In this document: one piece after another, positions 42,335 through 50,179 of the stretch
How the letters are laid out: each line of letters starts with the position of its first letter
How positions within the stretch are numbered: position 1 is the stretch's first letter
Source of the DNA: Oscillospiraceae bacterium
Lineage (GTDB): Bacteria; Bacillota; Clostridia; Oscillospirales; Oscillospiraceae
Assembly: GCA_017482385.1 (NCBI GenBank)
Contig: JAFUNI010000004.1
Span: 1 to 64,000 of the forward strand
Direction: 5' to 3'
Length of the DNA: 64,000 nt
The notes under the pieces: generated by a model
What the model saw: the letters and a program-made list of their open reading frames with translations, nothing else
What the model was told of the DNA's origin: nothing
The model's database searches: none
Position numbers and translations under genes: made by a program

Positions 42335-42628
42335 GTGAAAGATAAGGTGTATGCATACTTAAAAACTATCCCCAAGGGGAAAGTAACCACCTATGGACGG
42401 ATTGCCCTTTGGTTGGGAAACAAGCATTATGCCAGGGCGGTGGGCAATGTCCTCCACGGTAACCCCGACCCTGCCCAATATCCTTGCCACCGTGTGGTAA
42501 ATAGTAAAGGTAAGATGGCGGAAAACTATGCATTCGGAGGCCCGGAGGCGCAGAGAAAGCGCTTGGAAAACGAAGGAATTATCTTCGAAGAAAATGGAAC
42601 TGTCAATCTGGAAAAGTATGGAATATAG
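42335..42628 (+). CDS. MGMT-like DNA alkyltransferase, minimal form
   Basis: A 97-residue protein that is only the C-terminal active domain of O6-methylguanine-DNA methyltransferase. The acceptor Cys is present in YPCHRVVNS, and the DNA-recognition helix ARAVGNVLHGNP precedes it. The acceptor Cys distinguishes it from alkyltransferase-like proteins, which have Trp there. The GTG at 42335 has GGTGAGG five bases before it; upstream GTG codons in frame overlap the preceding gene. Whether this short form repairs alkylated bases alone is open. Confidence 0.83.
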   Translation: MKDKVYAYLKTIPKGKVTTYGRIALWLGNKHYARAVGNVLHGNPDPAQYPCHRVVNSKGKMAENYAFGGPEAQRKRLENEGIIFEENGTVNLEKYGI

Positions 42629-42638
42629 AGGTAAAACA

Positions 42639-43727
42639 ATGATCAACAAGCTTGGTTTTGGCTTTTTGCATTTGCCGAAAAAGGGCGAAGAATTTGACTG
42701 GGATACAATCTGCGATTTGGTGGATGCCTACATGGCCGGTGGCGGAAAATTCTTCGACACCTGTTATACTTACTTAGACGGCAACAGCGAGCGGGCCATC
42801 AAAGAATGCGTGGTCCAGCGGAAAGCACGGGAGAGCTTCGAGATTTGCGAAAAACTGCCCGGCTATCTGTGCAAAAGCTACGCCGATTGTCAGAAGTATT
42901 TCGATGAAGAGCTGGCCCGTTGTGGCGTGGAGTATTTTGATATACTGATGCTCCATTATTTGAAGGAAGAGAACTATGCCATTGCGGAAAAGTACGACGA
43001 GTTTCGTTTTCTCAGGGAGAAAAAGGCTCAGGGCCTTGCCAAGCGGATCGGGTTTTCCTTCCATGGCAGAGCAGCTTTGCTGGAGAAAATTCTCACTGCC
43101 CACCCGGAGGTGGATGTGGTGCTGATCCAGCTGAATTATTTGGACTGGGAGAGCGAAGGAGTGCAGTCCCGGCTCTGTTACGAAACCTGCCTGCGCCACG
43201 GTAAAAAGGTAATGGCCATGGAACCGCTGAAGGGCGGCACGATTGCCAATATTCCCCCGGAGGCGGAAGAGGTTCTTCGGAGTGTCCACCCGGATTGGAC
43301 ACCTGCCGATTGGGGTCTGCGGTTTGTGCAGTCACTGCCCGGCGTGGAGGTTTGCCTTAGCGGCATGAATGCCATGGAGCAGGTGCGCGCCAATATCCGC
43401 CCCTTTGCGCCCCTTGGCGATAGAGAAAATGCTGCGCTGATGCAGGCCCGGGAAATCATTTGCAGCAAAACCGCCATCGGTTGCAGCGGCTGTGGCTATT
43501 GTGAGCCCCATTGTCCCAAAGGGATTCCCATCCCTCGATACTTTAAGCTCTACAACGAGGTCAGCCGCTACCCCGGTGACGGATGGAAGATCAAAATCAG
43601 TTATCGGCAGGTTTCAGGCGGAAAGGCATCTGCGTGTATCGGATGTCATAGCTGCGAGAAGCACTGTCCGCAGAACCTGGAGATTTCCAATCTTATGAAA
43701 ACCATTGCCCAGCGGTTTGAGGGCTGA
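42639..43727 (+). CDS. aldo/keto reductase with C-terminal ferredoxin-like domain
   Basis: A 362-residue protein. The barrel part (about 1-270) is aldo-keto-reductase-like: LGFGFLHLP, KFFDTCYTYLDGNSE with the catalytic Asp/Tyr region, YFDILMLHYL, VMAMEPLKGGTIA. The C-terminus carries two [4Fe-4S] sites, CSGCGYCEPHC and CIGCHSCEKHC, each followed by Pro or Pro-like residues. It belongs to the same architecture as the gene at 10230 but is clearly a different paralogue. AGAGG lies seven bases before the start. It is the eighth gene in the run. Confidence 0.85.
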   Translation: MINKLGFGFLHLPKKGEEFDWDTICDLVDAYMAGGGKFFDTCYTYLDGNSERAIKECVVQRKARESFEICEKLPGYLCKSYADCQKYFDEELARCGVEYFDILMLHYLKEENYAIAEKYDEFRFLREKKAQGLAKRIGFSFHGRAALLEKILTAHPEVDVVLIQLNYLDWESEGVQSRLCYETCLRHGKKVMAMEPLKGGTIANIPPEAEEVLRSVHPDWTPADWGLRFVQSLPGVEVCLSGMNAMEQVRANIRPFAPLGDRENAALMQAREIICSKTAIGCSGCGYCEPHCPKGIPIPRYFKLYNEVSRYPGDGWKIKISYRQVSGGKASACIGCHSCEKHCPQNLEISNLMKTIAQRFEG

Positions 43728-43739
43728 AAGGGAAAACCG

Positions 43740-43940
43740 ATGTTGATAAAAGGATGTCAAGAGGGGAAGGGAACGCCCCGGCTCACGGAAGTGAAATGCC
43801 CCAACTGCGGCGAGTTTGTGGAAGTGTTCATTTTGATGGGAGGCCCAGTCGGTAAGACCGGTACCCTGGTCAGCGACGAAACCTGCACCTGCGGACATGT
43901 CCTCCCCGCCGGCAGTTTTGAATCAGATTACAAACAATAA
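43740..43940 (+). CDS. small zinc-ribbon protein
   Basis: A 66-residue protein with two cysteine pairs, CPNCGEF and CTCGHVLP, separated by about 30 residues. It follows the aldo-keto reductase by 12 bp and precedes a strong terminator, so it is the last gene in the run. A weak RBS (GAAAGGGAAA) lies upstream. Function unknown; it could be a metal-binding adaptor for the unit. Confidence 0.65.
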   Translation: MLIKGCQEGKGTPRLTEVKCPNCGEFVEVFILMGGPVGKTGTLVSDETCTCGHVLPAGSFESDYKQ

Positions 43941-43942
43941 GA

Positions 43943-43978
43943 AAAGGCACGGGATCTTTTTGATCCTGTGCCTTTTCT
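43943..43978. terminator. bidirectional terminator
   Basis: AAAAGGCACAGGATC-like and GATCCTGTGCCTTTT arms (AAAAGGCACGGGATC with GATCCTGTGCCTTTT) pair around TTTTT and are followed by T-rich sequence between convergent genes. Confidence 0.88.
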
Positions 43979-44400
43979 TATTTTTCTTTCAGTTTTTCGT
44001 TGATTTTCTTGGCTTTGGCGCGGGTGATGTTGTAAATAACAGTCCATATTGCACCGTAGCAGCCGATAAAAATGCCGGTAAACACCAAAATGGGCTTTAG
44101 TTGATTCAGCAGCCAGCCGTTTATCAGATAGGTGAGGATATAAGCTATATACAGCACACCGCCGTGGAGCAGGATCATGGTGGGCAGGGGCAGCTGCTCT
44201 GTTTGATAGATGGCTGTCATACCCGCTGCCACAAAAGCAAGCGCTGTGATAGCCAAGATACCCTTGCAGACCTCCCCTGGGGCAAGGGATTCCGCAGTGC
44301 CGGTAGCACCCAAAATGCCGTAAATGATAGCCAAAACCACCGGACCGCCGGCAGCGCAGAGGAGTCCCCGGAGGAGAAATTCTTTGAGGAACTTTTTCAT
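43978..44400 (-). CDS. DUF3021 membrane protein
   Basis: A 140-residue protein with four membrane segments (LLCAAGGPVVLAIIYGILG, GILAITALAFVAAGMTAIY, MILLHGGVLYIAYILTYLI, ILVFTGIFIGCYGAIWTVIY) and a basic tail. It matches the DUF3021 family, which is nearly always encoded next to a LytTR regulator and may restrain it. The ATG overlaps the stop of the upstream LytTR gene. AAGGAGG lies upstream. Confidence 0.85.
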   Translation of the reverse strand: MKKFLKEFLLRGLLCAAGGPVVLAIIYGILGATGTAESLAPGEVCKGILAITALAFVAAGMTAIYQTEQLPLPTMILLHGGVLYIAYILTYLINGWLLNQLKPILVFTGIFIGCYGAIWTVIYNITRAKAKKINEKLKEK

Positions 44401-44834
44401 TTGTTGTCGAACCTCCTTTTGATTTGGGCGAAACACCGCCGGGATACATACTCCCGGTAGCCGCATTTGAACACAGCATCCACCGCGCCGGTATACGCCA
44501 CAGCAAATCGATCCAGTGCCTGTTCGTTTGCCAATGCGCTTTTGTTGATGCGGATAAAAGAGGCGGGGAGAGCGTTTTCCAGTTCGTATAGCCGCCCCTT
44601 CAGCCGATAGCGCTGATTGTTAGAATCGATGGCATAGGTCTTGCCGTCTAATACGGTAACGCATTCTATGTCCGAAATCGCCAGCATTTTGATGTCATCT
44701 TCGGTATAGCCGGGAATGCGGTCTAAGTGCTTGGAAATTAACGCTTCGATCTCGTCGATGAGCGGGGAGCGTTCCCGTGCAGTGATAACTATTTCTTCGT
44801 CCTTGTCCTTATCGATGATGAGCCTGAATTTCAT
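44397..44834 (-). CDS. LytTR family DNA-binding protein
   Basis: A 145-residue protein with a LytTR DNA-binding domain (about 45-140): ISDIECVTVLDGKTYAIDSNNQRYRLKGRLYELENALPASFIRINKSALANEQALDRF. It lacks a receiver domain, so it is not a classical response regulator. Together with the DUF3021 gene (4-bp overlap) it forms the LytTR/DUF3021 pair usual in Clostridia and Lactobacillales. Autoregulation is likely but not shown. Confidence 0.87.
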   Translation of the reverse strand: MKFRLIIDKDKDEEIVITARERSPLIDEIEALISKHLDRIPGYTEDDIKMLAISDIECVTVLDGKTYAIDSNNQRYRLKGRLYELENALPASFIRINKSALANEQALDRFAVAYTGAVDAVFKCGYREYVSRRCFAQIKRRFDNK

Positions 44835-44939
44835 CCCGTCACCTCCTGTGGCTGTATTATATCATAACCGGAATGAAAAATGTTGCAAAATATATTTATC
44901 GGTCATTTTGATATGGTAAGTGGTAAAAACGGATAAAAT

Positions 44940-44972
44940 AAGCCAGCAGCCATTTAGTGCTGCCGGCTTGTA
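44940..44972 (-). terminator. stem-loop after the DUF3892 gene
   Basis: On the minus strand AAGCCGGCAGCA and CTGCTGGCTT pair imperfectly around a short loop and are followed by TATTTTAT. Confidence 0.55.
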
Positions 44973-44980
44973 GTTGCACG

Positions 44981-45271
44981 TCATTGCGTATCCGGTGAGA
45001 CGGAGGGCAGATTGCCCAAATTGTTGTTTTCGCTGCCGTCGGGGATGGATTTGAGGTATTCCGTATCGCCCCGATGGGCAATACCCACCCCGGCGATTTG
45101 CCCCTGCTTGGCCATGTTCACTGCCTGCTGCTTTTCGACGAAACTGTTGTCAGAGAGCTGATAGCCGGTGATTTTGCCGCCTTCCTTTACAAGGCCAACA
45201 ATGCGTTTGGCGTTGCTGTTTGCTTGGGGAATTTGATCTAAAGTCTGCTTTACAAGCTCTTGCCCGTCCAT
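44981..45271 (-). CDS. DUF3892 domain protein
   Basis: A 96-residue protein whose central part (AKRIVGLVKEGGKITGYQLSDNSFVEKQQAVNMAKQGQIAGVGIAHRGDTEYLKSIPDGSENNNLGNLP read in order) follows the DUF3892 pattern: a two-stranded beta-hairpin unit, then 'RG-x-YL-x-S-x-PD' and an NNL-LP tail. Function unknown. The start at 45271 has AAGGAG eight bases before it. It is a single gene between two gaps. Confidence 0.78.
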   Translation of the reverse strand: MDGQELVKQTLDQIPQANSNAKRIVGLVKEGGKITGYQLSDNSFVEKQQAVNMAKQGQIAGVGIAHRGDTEYLKSIPDGSENNNLGNLPSVSPDTQ

Positions 45272-45337
45272 AAAAACCACTCCTTTGGGCTTAGTTTTTA
45301 CATAGGGCAGGAGAATATACGACTTTTAAGCGTGGAA

Positions 45338-45418
45338 TTAATTTGTAAGCCAATTCTCCAAAAAACAAGTAGCAAATAACGAAAGTGTAAAAAACAGGAC
45401 GGTGAATACTGCAAACAT
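45338..45418 (-). CDS. 26-residue hydrophobic peptide
   Basis: A short frame starting MFAVFTVLFFTLSLFATC and ending in ENWLTN. It is nearly all hydrophobic and would span the membrane once. AAAAAGGAGG lies eight bases before the ATG, a strong RBS for such a short frame. It lies in a 304-bp gap (45272-45575) that holds no other gene. It resembles small membrane peptides or type I toxins in shape only; nothing else supports a toxin role. Confidence 0.5.
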   Translation of the reverse strand: MFAVFTVLFFTLSLFATCFLENWLTN

Positions 45419-45575
45419 ATGATTTCCTCCTTTTTGTTTCAGATTGCACTTTACTTCCATAAGGATTCCTGCTAATATTATTATATAAAATGATTTGCGG
45501 TTTGCAATTATTATACGGACGAATAATATAACAATATCGCCAAACCTTGCGAAATTATGAAAGGATATTGCGGAA

Positions 45576-46463
45576 ATGAAGTTACGGATTCTGAACAATA
45601 AGATGGAAGAGGTCGAGGGACTTTATAATGAATATCCCTATGTGTTTCACCATGTGGATTTAAGTAAGACGGCCATTCCCTGGCATTGGCACGAGGAGCT
45701 GGAGTTTTGTTATGTGCAGGCCGGCAGTGTGAAGGTTTCTACAGCAGGACAGTCGCAGGTTTTCAAAAAAGGAGAGGGCTTTTATATCAACAGCAATGTG
45801 CTGACTTCCATGACAGACGGGGCTGATTGCGTTATAGATTCTCATTTGTTTCATCCTGTGTTTCTCGGCGGGCATTTCAAAAGTGTATTTGAGACAAAGT
45901 ATCTGAATCCGGTCCTGCAGAACAGGAATTTGGATATGTTACCCATTCGCGACGAAACAGAAACGCAAAGGCATCTTCTGCAAAAGCTTCGTCAGCTGTC
46001 CAAGCTGCAAGAGGGGCAGGATGTGGAATTGCAAACCCGCAATCTTCTCAGTGAGATATGGCTGCTGCTTTTGGAGACATTAAAGAACACGCAGCTCAAA
46101 TCCTTGCCGCCGAAGAATCAGGACAGAATTCTCACCATGATGGCGTTTATACAGGAAAACCATGCAAGAAAGCTGACCTTGCAGGAGATTGCCGATGCAA
46201 GCGCAGTCAGCACCCGTGAATGTTTGCGGTGTTTCCAAACATCGATTCACCAGTCGCCGATGGAATATTTGGTGGAGTATCGTGTCCAAATGGCTGCAAG
46301 GATGTTGGAAACCACGGACCTGTCGGTTACAGAGATCGCAATGCGGACCGGCTGGGGGAGTAACTCCTATTTTACAAAAATGTTCCACCGGATTCGCGGA
46401 AAGACCCCCAATGCCTACCGTAAAGATTACCTTGCGCTGAAAAAGCAGGCGCTGAACAAATAA
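45576..46463 (+). CDS. AraC family transcriptional regulator
   Basis: A 295-residue protein with an N-terminal cupin-like sensor (about 20-110, with HWHEELEFCYVQAGSVKV and EGFYINSNVLTSM) and a C-terminal AraC double helix-turn-helix (about 190-290, ITMxxx-type pattern KLTLQEIADASAVSTRECLRCFQ and LSVTEIAMRTGWGSNSYFTKMFHRIRGKTPNAYR). It probably reacts to a sugar or similar small molecule; its targets are unknown. The stop codon is followed by a terminator shared with tRNA-Pro. Confidence 0.9.
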   Translation: MKLRILNNKMEEVEGLYNEYPYVFHHVDLSKTAIPWHWHEELEFCYVQAGSVKVSTAGQSQVFKKGEGFYINSNVLTSMTDGADCVIDSHLFHPVFLGGHFKSVFETKYLNPVLQNRNLDMLPIRDETETQRHLLQKLRQLSKLQEGQDVELQTRNLLSEIWLLLLETLKNTQLKSLPPKNQDRILTMMAFIQENHARKLTLQEIADASAVSTRECLRCFQTSIHQSPMEYLVEYRVQMAARMLETTDLSVTEIAMRTGWGSNSYFTKMFHRIRGKTPNAYRKDYLALKKQALNK

Positions 46464-46498
46464 TGAGGCGGATATGTAAAGCGGCATACTTCCAATCA

Positions 46499-46535
46499 AA
46501 AAGCAGGAATGGCTAAATGCCATTCCTGCTTTTTG
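46499..46535. terminator. bidirectional terminator
   Basis: AAAAAGCAGGAATGG and CCATTCCTGCTTTTT form a 15-bp stem between the AraC gene and the convergent tRNA-Pro gene. Confidence 0.92.
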
Positions 46536-46609
46536 GTCCAAGTGACAGGACTCGAACCTGCAGCATCCTGCTCCCAAAGCAGGCGCGCTACCATTGCGCT
46601 ACACCTGGA
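46534..46609 (-). tRNA. tRNA-Pro(TGG)
   Basis: On the minus strand, acceptor arms TCCAGGT/ACTTGGA with one G-T pair, D-arm GTAGCGCAATGGTAGCGC, anticodon stem CCTGC/GCAGG around TTTGGGA (anticodon TGG), T-arm GGTTCGAGTCC and encoded CCA. Confidence 0.94.
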
Positions 46610-46708
46610 TAGATGTGTTATTTACAACGCCCTTATTATATAGTACCCGGCCATAAAAATCAACCCAAAAAATCTGCGTTTCTTCGAGATTGTGCAAGGG
46701 ATTTCCTG

Positions 46709-46736
46709 TTGACTATTGTGCCAAAAATGTTATAAT
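46709..46736 (+). promoter_or_regulatory. sigma-A promoter of the hydrogenase gene
   Basis: TTGACT, a 16-bp spacer and TATAAT lie 44 bases before the start codon. Confidence 0.72.
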
Positions 46737-46780
46737 TACATACATAAAGAGCTATTCTTATCAAAATGAAGGAGAAACCA

Positions 46781-48286
46781 ATGAGAGGCATACCGTCTTT
46801 GATAACCGATATTCGCAAAAAAGTGTTTACCGAGGTGGCTAAAATGGCCTATGCCGGCGGCGATTACTCCAAGGCAGAGGACTTGCCCTATGTGATCGTT
46901 CCCGGAGACCGGCCTTTGCACCGGGAGTCTGTGTTCCTGGAGCGGGCCATCGCCGGCGAGCGTGTCCGTTTGGCTATGGGCCTGTCCATTCGGTCTGTGC
47001 AGACCCGTACCTTGATGACCGAGGGAATGGATGCAGCAGCCGGAGCGGAGCAGTATTACGAGCCCCCGCTCATTAACATTATCCCTTACGCCTGTCATGC
47101 TTGTCCTACCAACCAGTACAAGGTCAGCAACTACTGCCAGAACTGCCTTGCGGCATCCTGTCAGAAGGTCTGCCCCAAGGATGCCATTTCTTTCCGGAAC
47201 AACCGTTCCTATATTGACTTGGATAAGTGTATCCGTTGCGGAAAATGCGCCACAGCCTGCCCCTATAATGCCATTGTTCACTTAGAGCGGCCTTGCCAGG
47301 CTGCTTGCGGTATGGATGCCATTACTTCCGATGAGCATGGCCGGGCGGTGATCAACCAGGACAAGTGCGTGGCTTGCGGCCAGTGCCTTGTGAGCTGTCC
47401 CTTCGGCGCCATTGTGGATAAGGGCCAGATTTTCCAGGTGATCCAGTCCATTCTGAAAGGTGATAAAGTCATTGCAGTGGTTGCCCCGGCCTTTATCGGC
47501 CAGTTTGGCAAGCACTCCACCCCCGGTAAATTCATTGCAGCGATGAAGAAATTAGGCTTTGCTCGAATCGTGGAGGTGGCGGTAGGAGCGGACATCTGTA
47601 CCATAGAAGAGGCCAAAGACTTTATGGAGCGAGTGCCCAACGAGCAGGACTATATGGCGACATCCTGCTGTCCGGCCTGGCAGTCGATGATCTATAAGCT
47701 GTTCCCGGGGGAAACCAAGAACATTTCCATGACACTGACACCGATGGTCTTCACAGCCCGCTTGATGAAAAAGAAGTACCCCGGCTGTAAGGTGGTTTTC
47801 GTCGGCCCTTGCGCGGCTAAGAAGCTGGAGGCAATGCGGGAAGACATCCGTTCCGATGTGGATTTCGTCCTGACCTTTGAAGAACTGCAGGGTATGTTCG
47901 AGGCTAAGGAGATCGATTTTGAAACCATCGAGCCCTTGGACGATTTGAATGAAGGCTCAGCTGCCGGCCGCGGCTTCGCGGTAGCCGGTGGCGTTGCCAA
48001 GGCGGTGGAGGATTTGGTCCACCAACTTGACCCCGACCGGGAGATCAAGACAGCCCGGGCGGAGGGCCTGCGGGATTGCCGGAAGCTGATGGCAATGGCA
48101 AAAGCCGGCAAGTACGACGGTTACCTTTTGGAAGGTATGGCTTGCCCCGGCGGCTGTGTGGCGGGAGCAGGTACACTGCTGCCTGTAAATTTGGCCACCA
48201 ATGTGGTAGGCCGCTACCAGTCGGAGACCGACCGGGTCAGCCCCACAGACAGCGCCTACCGGGACACCGGCAGAATCCTGGATTAA
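46781..48286 (+). CDS. [FeFe] hydrogenase, group-B-like
   Basis: A 501-residue enzyme that makes or oxidises H2. The H-cluster motifs are TSCCPAW (294-300), VGPCAAKKLE (341-350) and GMACPGGCVAGAG (452-464), the L2/L3 form I associate with group B. The N-terminal half carries [4Fe-4S] sites: C150/C153/C156/C160, C196/C199/C202/C206 and an additional Cys cluster at 105-131 (CHAC, YCQNC, SCQKVC). AAGGAG lies six bases before the ATG. The maturases HydEFG are not in the window. It probably disposes of electrons during fermentation or CO/acetate metabolism. Confidence 0.88.
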   Translation: MRGIPSLITDIRKKVFTEVAKMAYAGGDYSKAEDLPYVIVPGDRPLHRESVFLERAIAGERVRLAMGLSIRSVQTRTLMTEGMDAAAGAEQYYEPPLINIIPYACHACPTNQYKVSNYCQNCLAASCQKVCPKDAISFRNNRSYIDLDKCIRCGKCATACPYNAIVHLERPCQAACGMDAITSDEHGRAVINQDKCVACGQCLVSCPFGAIVDKGQIFQVIQSILKGDKVIAVVAPAFIGQFGKHSTPGKFIAAMKKLGFARIVEVAVGADICTIEEAKDFMERVPNEQDYMATSCCPAWQSMIYKLFPGETKNISMTLTPMVFTARLMKKKYPGCKVVFVGPCAAKKLEAMREDIRSDVDFVLTFEELQGMFEAKEIDFETIEPLDDLNEGSAAGRGFAVAGGVAKAVEDLVHQLDPDREIKTARAEGLRDCRKLMAMAKAGKYDGYLLEGMACPGGCVAGAGTLLPVNLATNVVGRYQSETDRVSPTDSAYRDTGRILD

Positions 48287-48369
48287 GAGAAAACCATACG
48301 GCATATTGCTGTATACCAAAAGAATCGCACTGTGGACAAAAACTGTTTAATTCAGAAAGGGGAAGCATC

Positions 48370-49335
48370 ATGAAAAAAGCAACAAAGATTTGGTTGGGTA
48401 TAGCAGCTTCCCTTATCTTGCTTGGAGGCATCGTATTTGGAGGTGTAATGTCAATGCTTCAATGGGATTTTACAAAACTTTCTACGGTGAATATGGAGAC
48501 AAATGAATACCAGATCAGCGAAGAATTCAGTGGAATTGCGGTGGGAACGGATGTTGCGGATGTGGCGTTTGCTGTGTCCGAGGATGGGAAATGTGCAGTA
48601 AAATGCGAGGAAGAGAGCAAGCGGAAGCACACCGTCACCGTGAAAGAGAATACCCTTGTGATCAAGATGGAAGATAACCTGAAATGGTTTGAGCGGATCG
48701 GCATTCACTTTGCTGCGCCGAAGATAACCGTATATCTGCCCAAGGGGGAATACAATGAGATTCTCATTCGGGAAGCCACCGGAGATGTACAGATCCCCAA
48801 GGATTTTACATTCAAAACGGTGGATATTTCGCTGAGTACAGGTAAAGTGGATTTTTCCGCGTCTGTTTCTGAATCTATGAAAATTAGAGTCAGCACAGGG
48901 CATATCTGCGTGAAGAATATATCTGCCGGTTCTCTTGATCTTGTTGCTACAACTGGCAGAATTACCGTTTCCAATGTGGTCTGCCGAGAGGATGCTGCGA
49001 TTCAGGTTTCCACGGGAAAAACTGATCTGACCCAAATGTCCTGTAAAAATCTTACATCCAACGGCAGTACTGGAGATATTACCTTAACGGATGTGATCGT
49101 TACAGAAAAGCTGTCGGTAAAGAGAAGTACAGGTGATGTGAGATTCGAAAGCTCCGATGCCGGGGAAATCTTTATGAAAACAAGCACCGGCGCAGTTACC
49201 GGAAACTTGCTCTCGGAAAAGGTCTTTGTCACAAAAACCAACACAGGCAAAGTAAATGTTCCTGGGACGGTCAGCGGCGGAAAATGTGAGATCAGCACAA
49301 GTACCGGCAATATTAAGATAACTATAAGCAAATAA
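48370..49335 (+). CDS. DUF4097 family beta-strand repeat protein
   Basis: A 321-residue protein with an N-terminal membrane segment (about 8-30, LGIAASLILLGGIVFGGVM) and a long beta-helix-like part built of repeated short units such as VSTGKVDF, VSTGHI, TTGRITV, STGKTD, STGDIT, STGDVRF, STGAVT. These Ser-Thr-Gly turns are the DUF4097 pattern. It would be exposed at the cell surface. Relatives are often encoded with PadR and DUF1700 proteins; neither is found here, so the usual partners are missing. AGAAAGG lies upstream of the ATG. It follows the hydrogenase by 83 bp. Confidence 0.8.
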   Translation: MKKATKIWLGIAASLILLGGIVFGGVMSMLQWDFTKLSTVNMETNEYQISEEFSGIAVGTDVADVAFAVSEDGKCAVKCEEESKRKHTVTVKENTLVIKMEDNLKWFERIGIHFAAPKITVYLPKGEYNEILIREATGDVQIPKDFTFKTVDISLSTGKVDFSASVSESMKIRVSTGHICVKNISAGSLDLVATTGRITVSNVVCREDAAIQVSTGKTDLTQMSCKNLTSNGSTGDITLTDVIVTEKLSVKRSTGDVRFESSDAGEIFMKTSTGAVTGNLLSEKVFVTKTNTGKVNVPGTVSGGKCEISTSTGNIKITISK

Positions 49336-49339
49336 TAAA

Positions 49340-49380
49340 ATTCCCACTGTAGAATGAAGTCCACAGTGGGAATTATCTTT
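49340..49380. terminator. bidirectional terminator
   Basis: AATTCCCACTGT and ACAGTGGGAATT form a 12-bp stem between convergent genes, with T-rich flanks. Confidence 0.82.
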
Positions 49381-49835
49381 TAATGTCCGGCAGGATCGTT
49401 GGGGTTGCTGTTTGGGTGAGTCGTGTAGAAATAAATGGTAATCGCGGGACCGCCGCCTTGCACATGCGTATTGAAGTATAAGGTCTTGTGCTGCAGATAT
49501 TCAGAGACCACTTTTCGACCGTCCTGTTCCAGAATACCAACGGTTTCAAAGTCTGCATCTAAAGCGGCAAGAAGCGCATCCATATCGGACACAGTATCCT
49601 TGTTCACCAGCGCAGCTCCGAAAAATGCAATTCCGTTGCCGTTTCCGTTGAGCTTTCCGTAAACACCCTTGATTTCTATAGGATTTTCTTGGCTGTGTTG
49701 TGAGATGGTATCAGAAAAGTCCCTCAGCAAATTTCTTAAGATCTGCTTGTTTGTCCGTGCCGGGGCGGTTAAGAGATATATGCCGGCGATAACCACTAAA
49801 ACAATTGCCAATACGATCATAATGCCTTTTTTCAT
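49380..49835 (-). CDS. small membrane-anchored or secreted protein
   Basis: A 151-residue protein with an N-terminal hydrophobic segment (IMIVLAIVLVVIAGIYLLT, about 5-23) and a soluble outer part ending in NPNDPAGH. GGAGGAAGGGG precedes the ATG. No family is recognised. The outer domain shows a mixed alpha/beta composition with no cysteines. It is alone between a terminator and the repeat region behind acsB. Confidence 0.6.
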   Translation of the reverse strand: MKKGIMIVLAIVLVVIAGIYLLTAPARTNKQILRNLLRDFSDTISQHSQENPIEIKGVYGKLNGNGNGIAFFGAALVNKDTVSDMDALLAALDADFETVGILEQDGRKVVSEYLQHKTLYFNTHVQGGGPAITIYFYTTHPNSNPNDPAGH

Positions 49836-49955
49836 AGTGTTTCCCCTTCCTCCCCGTAGCGTTCCTGGCGTTGTTGCTGAAATACTGCCTAAAATTACTA
49901 TACCATATTGTTTTTTAAAATCAAGTTAAGATATGTAAAAAGACCTCGGCGCTAA

Positions 49956-50052
49956 GCAGCTTAGGTGCAGATGTCCTGCGGAATGATAGCAAACGGACCT
50001 GCCGAAAGGCAGGTCCGTTTTAACTTGTGGAAAGGAATTACATATCGAAGGG
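49956..50052 (-). repeat. 97-bp direct repeat, copy A (displaced copy of the acsB 3' end)
   Basis: It matches 50180-50276 with three mismatches in 97. Read on the minus strand it begins with the last few bases of acsB, including the stop codon, and contains a second copy of the acsB terminator stem (ACGGACCTGCC/GGCAGGTCCGT). Confidence 0.9.
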
Positions 50053-50179
50053 GGAGCGATGGGAGCGCCGCCGGTGGCGGATACAGCGACCTGAGCGAGT
50101 GGCCGCGGTCGATAAAATCGAGGAAAAGCGTAAGCCCGAAGATTTTATCGGGCACCGCAACAGGGGAACCCAGTTCTGC
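50053..50179. repeat. 127-bp structured spacer between the two copies
   Basis: It contains two inverted repeats: GCGCCGCC-GGTGGCG-type arms at about 50063-50080, and CGATAAAATC/GATTTTATCG at about 50110-50149 within a larger GCGGT...ACCGC frame. The composition looks like a dispersed non-coding repeat of Oscillospirales rather than a gene. Confidence 0.65.

Noticed and set aside
48370-49335. CRISPR-like repeats in the DUF4097 gene
   Set aside because: The repeated units are coding Ser-Thr-Gly turns of a beta-helix and vary in length and sequence. They are not separated by unique spacers of fixed length.
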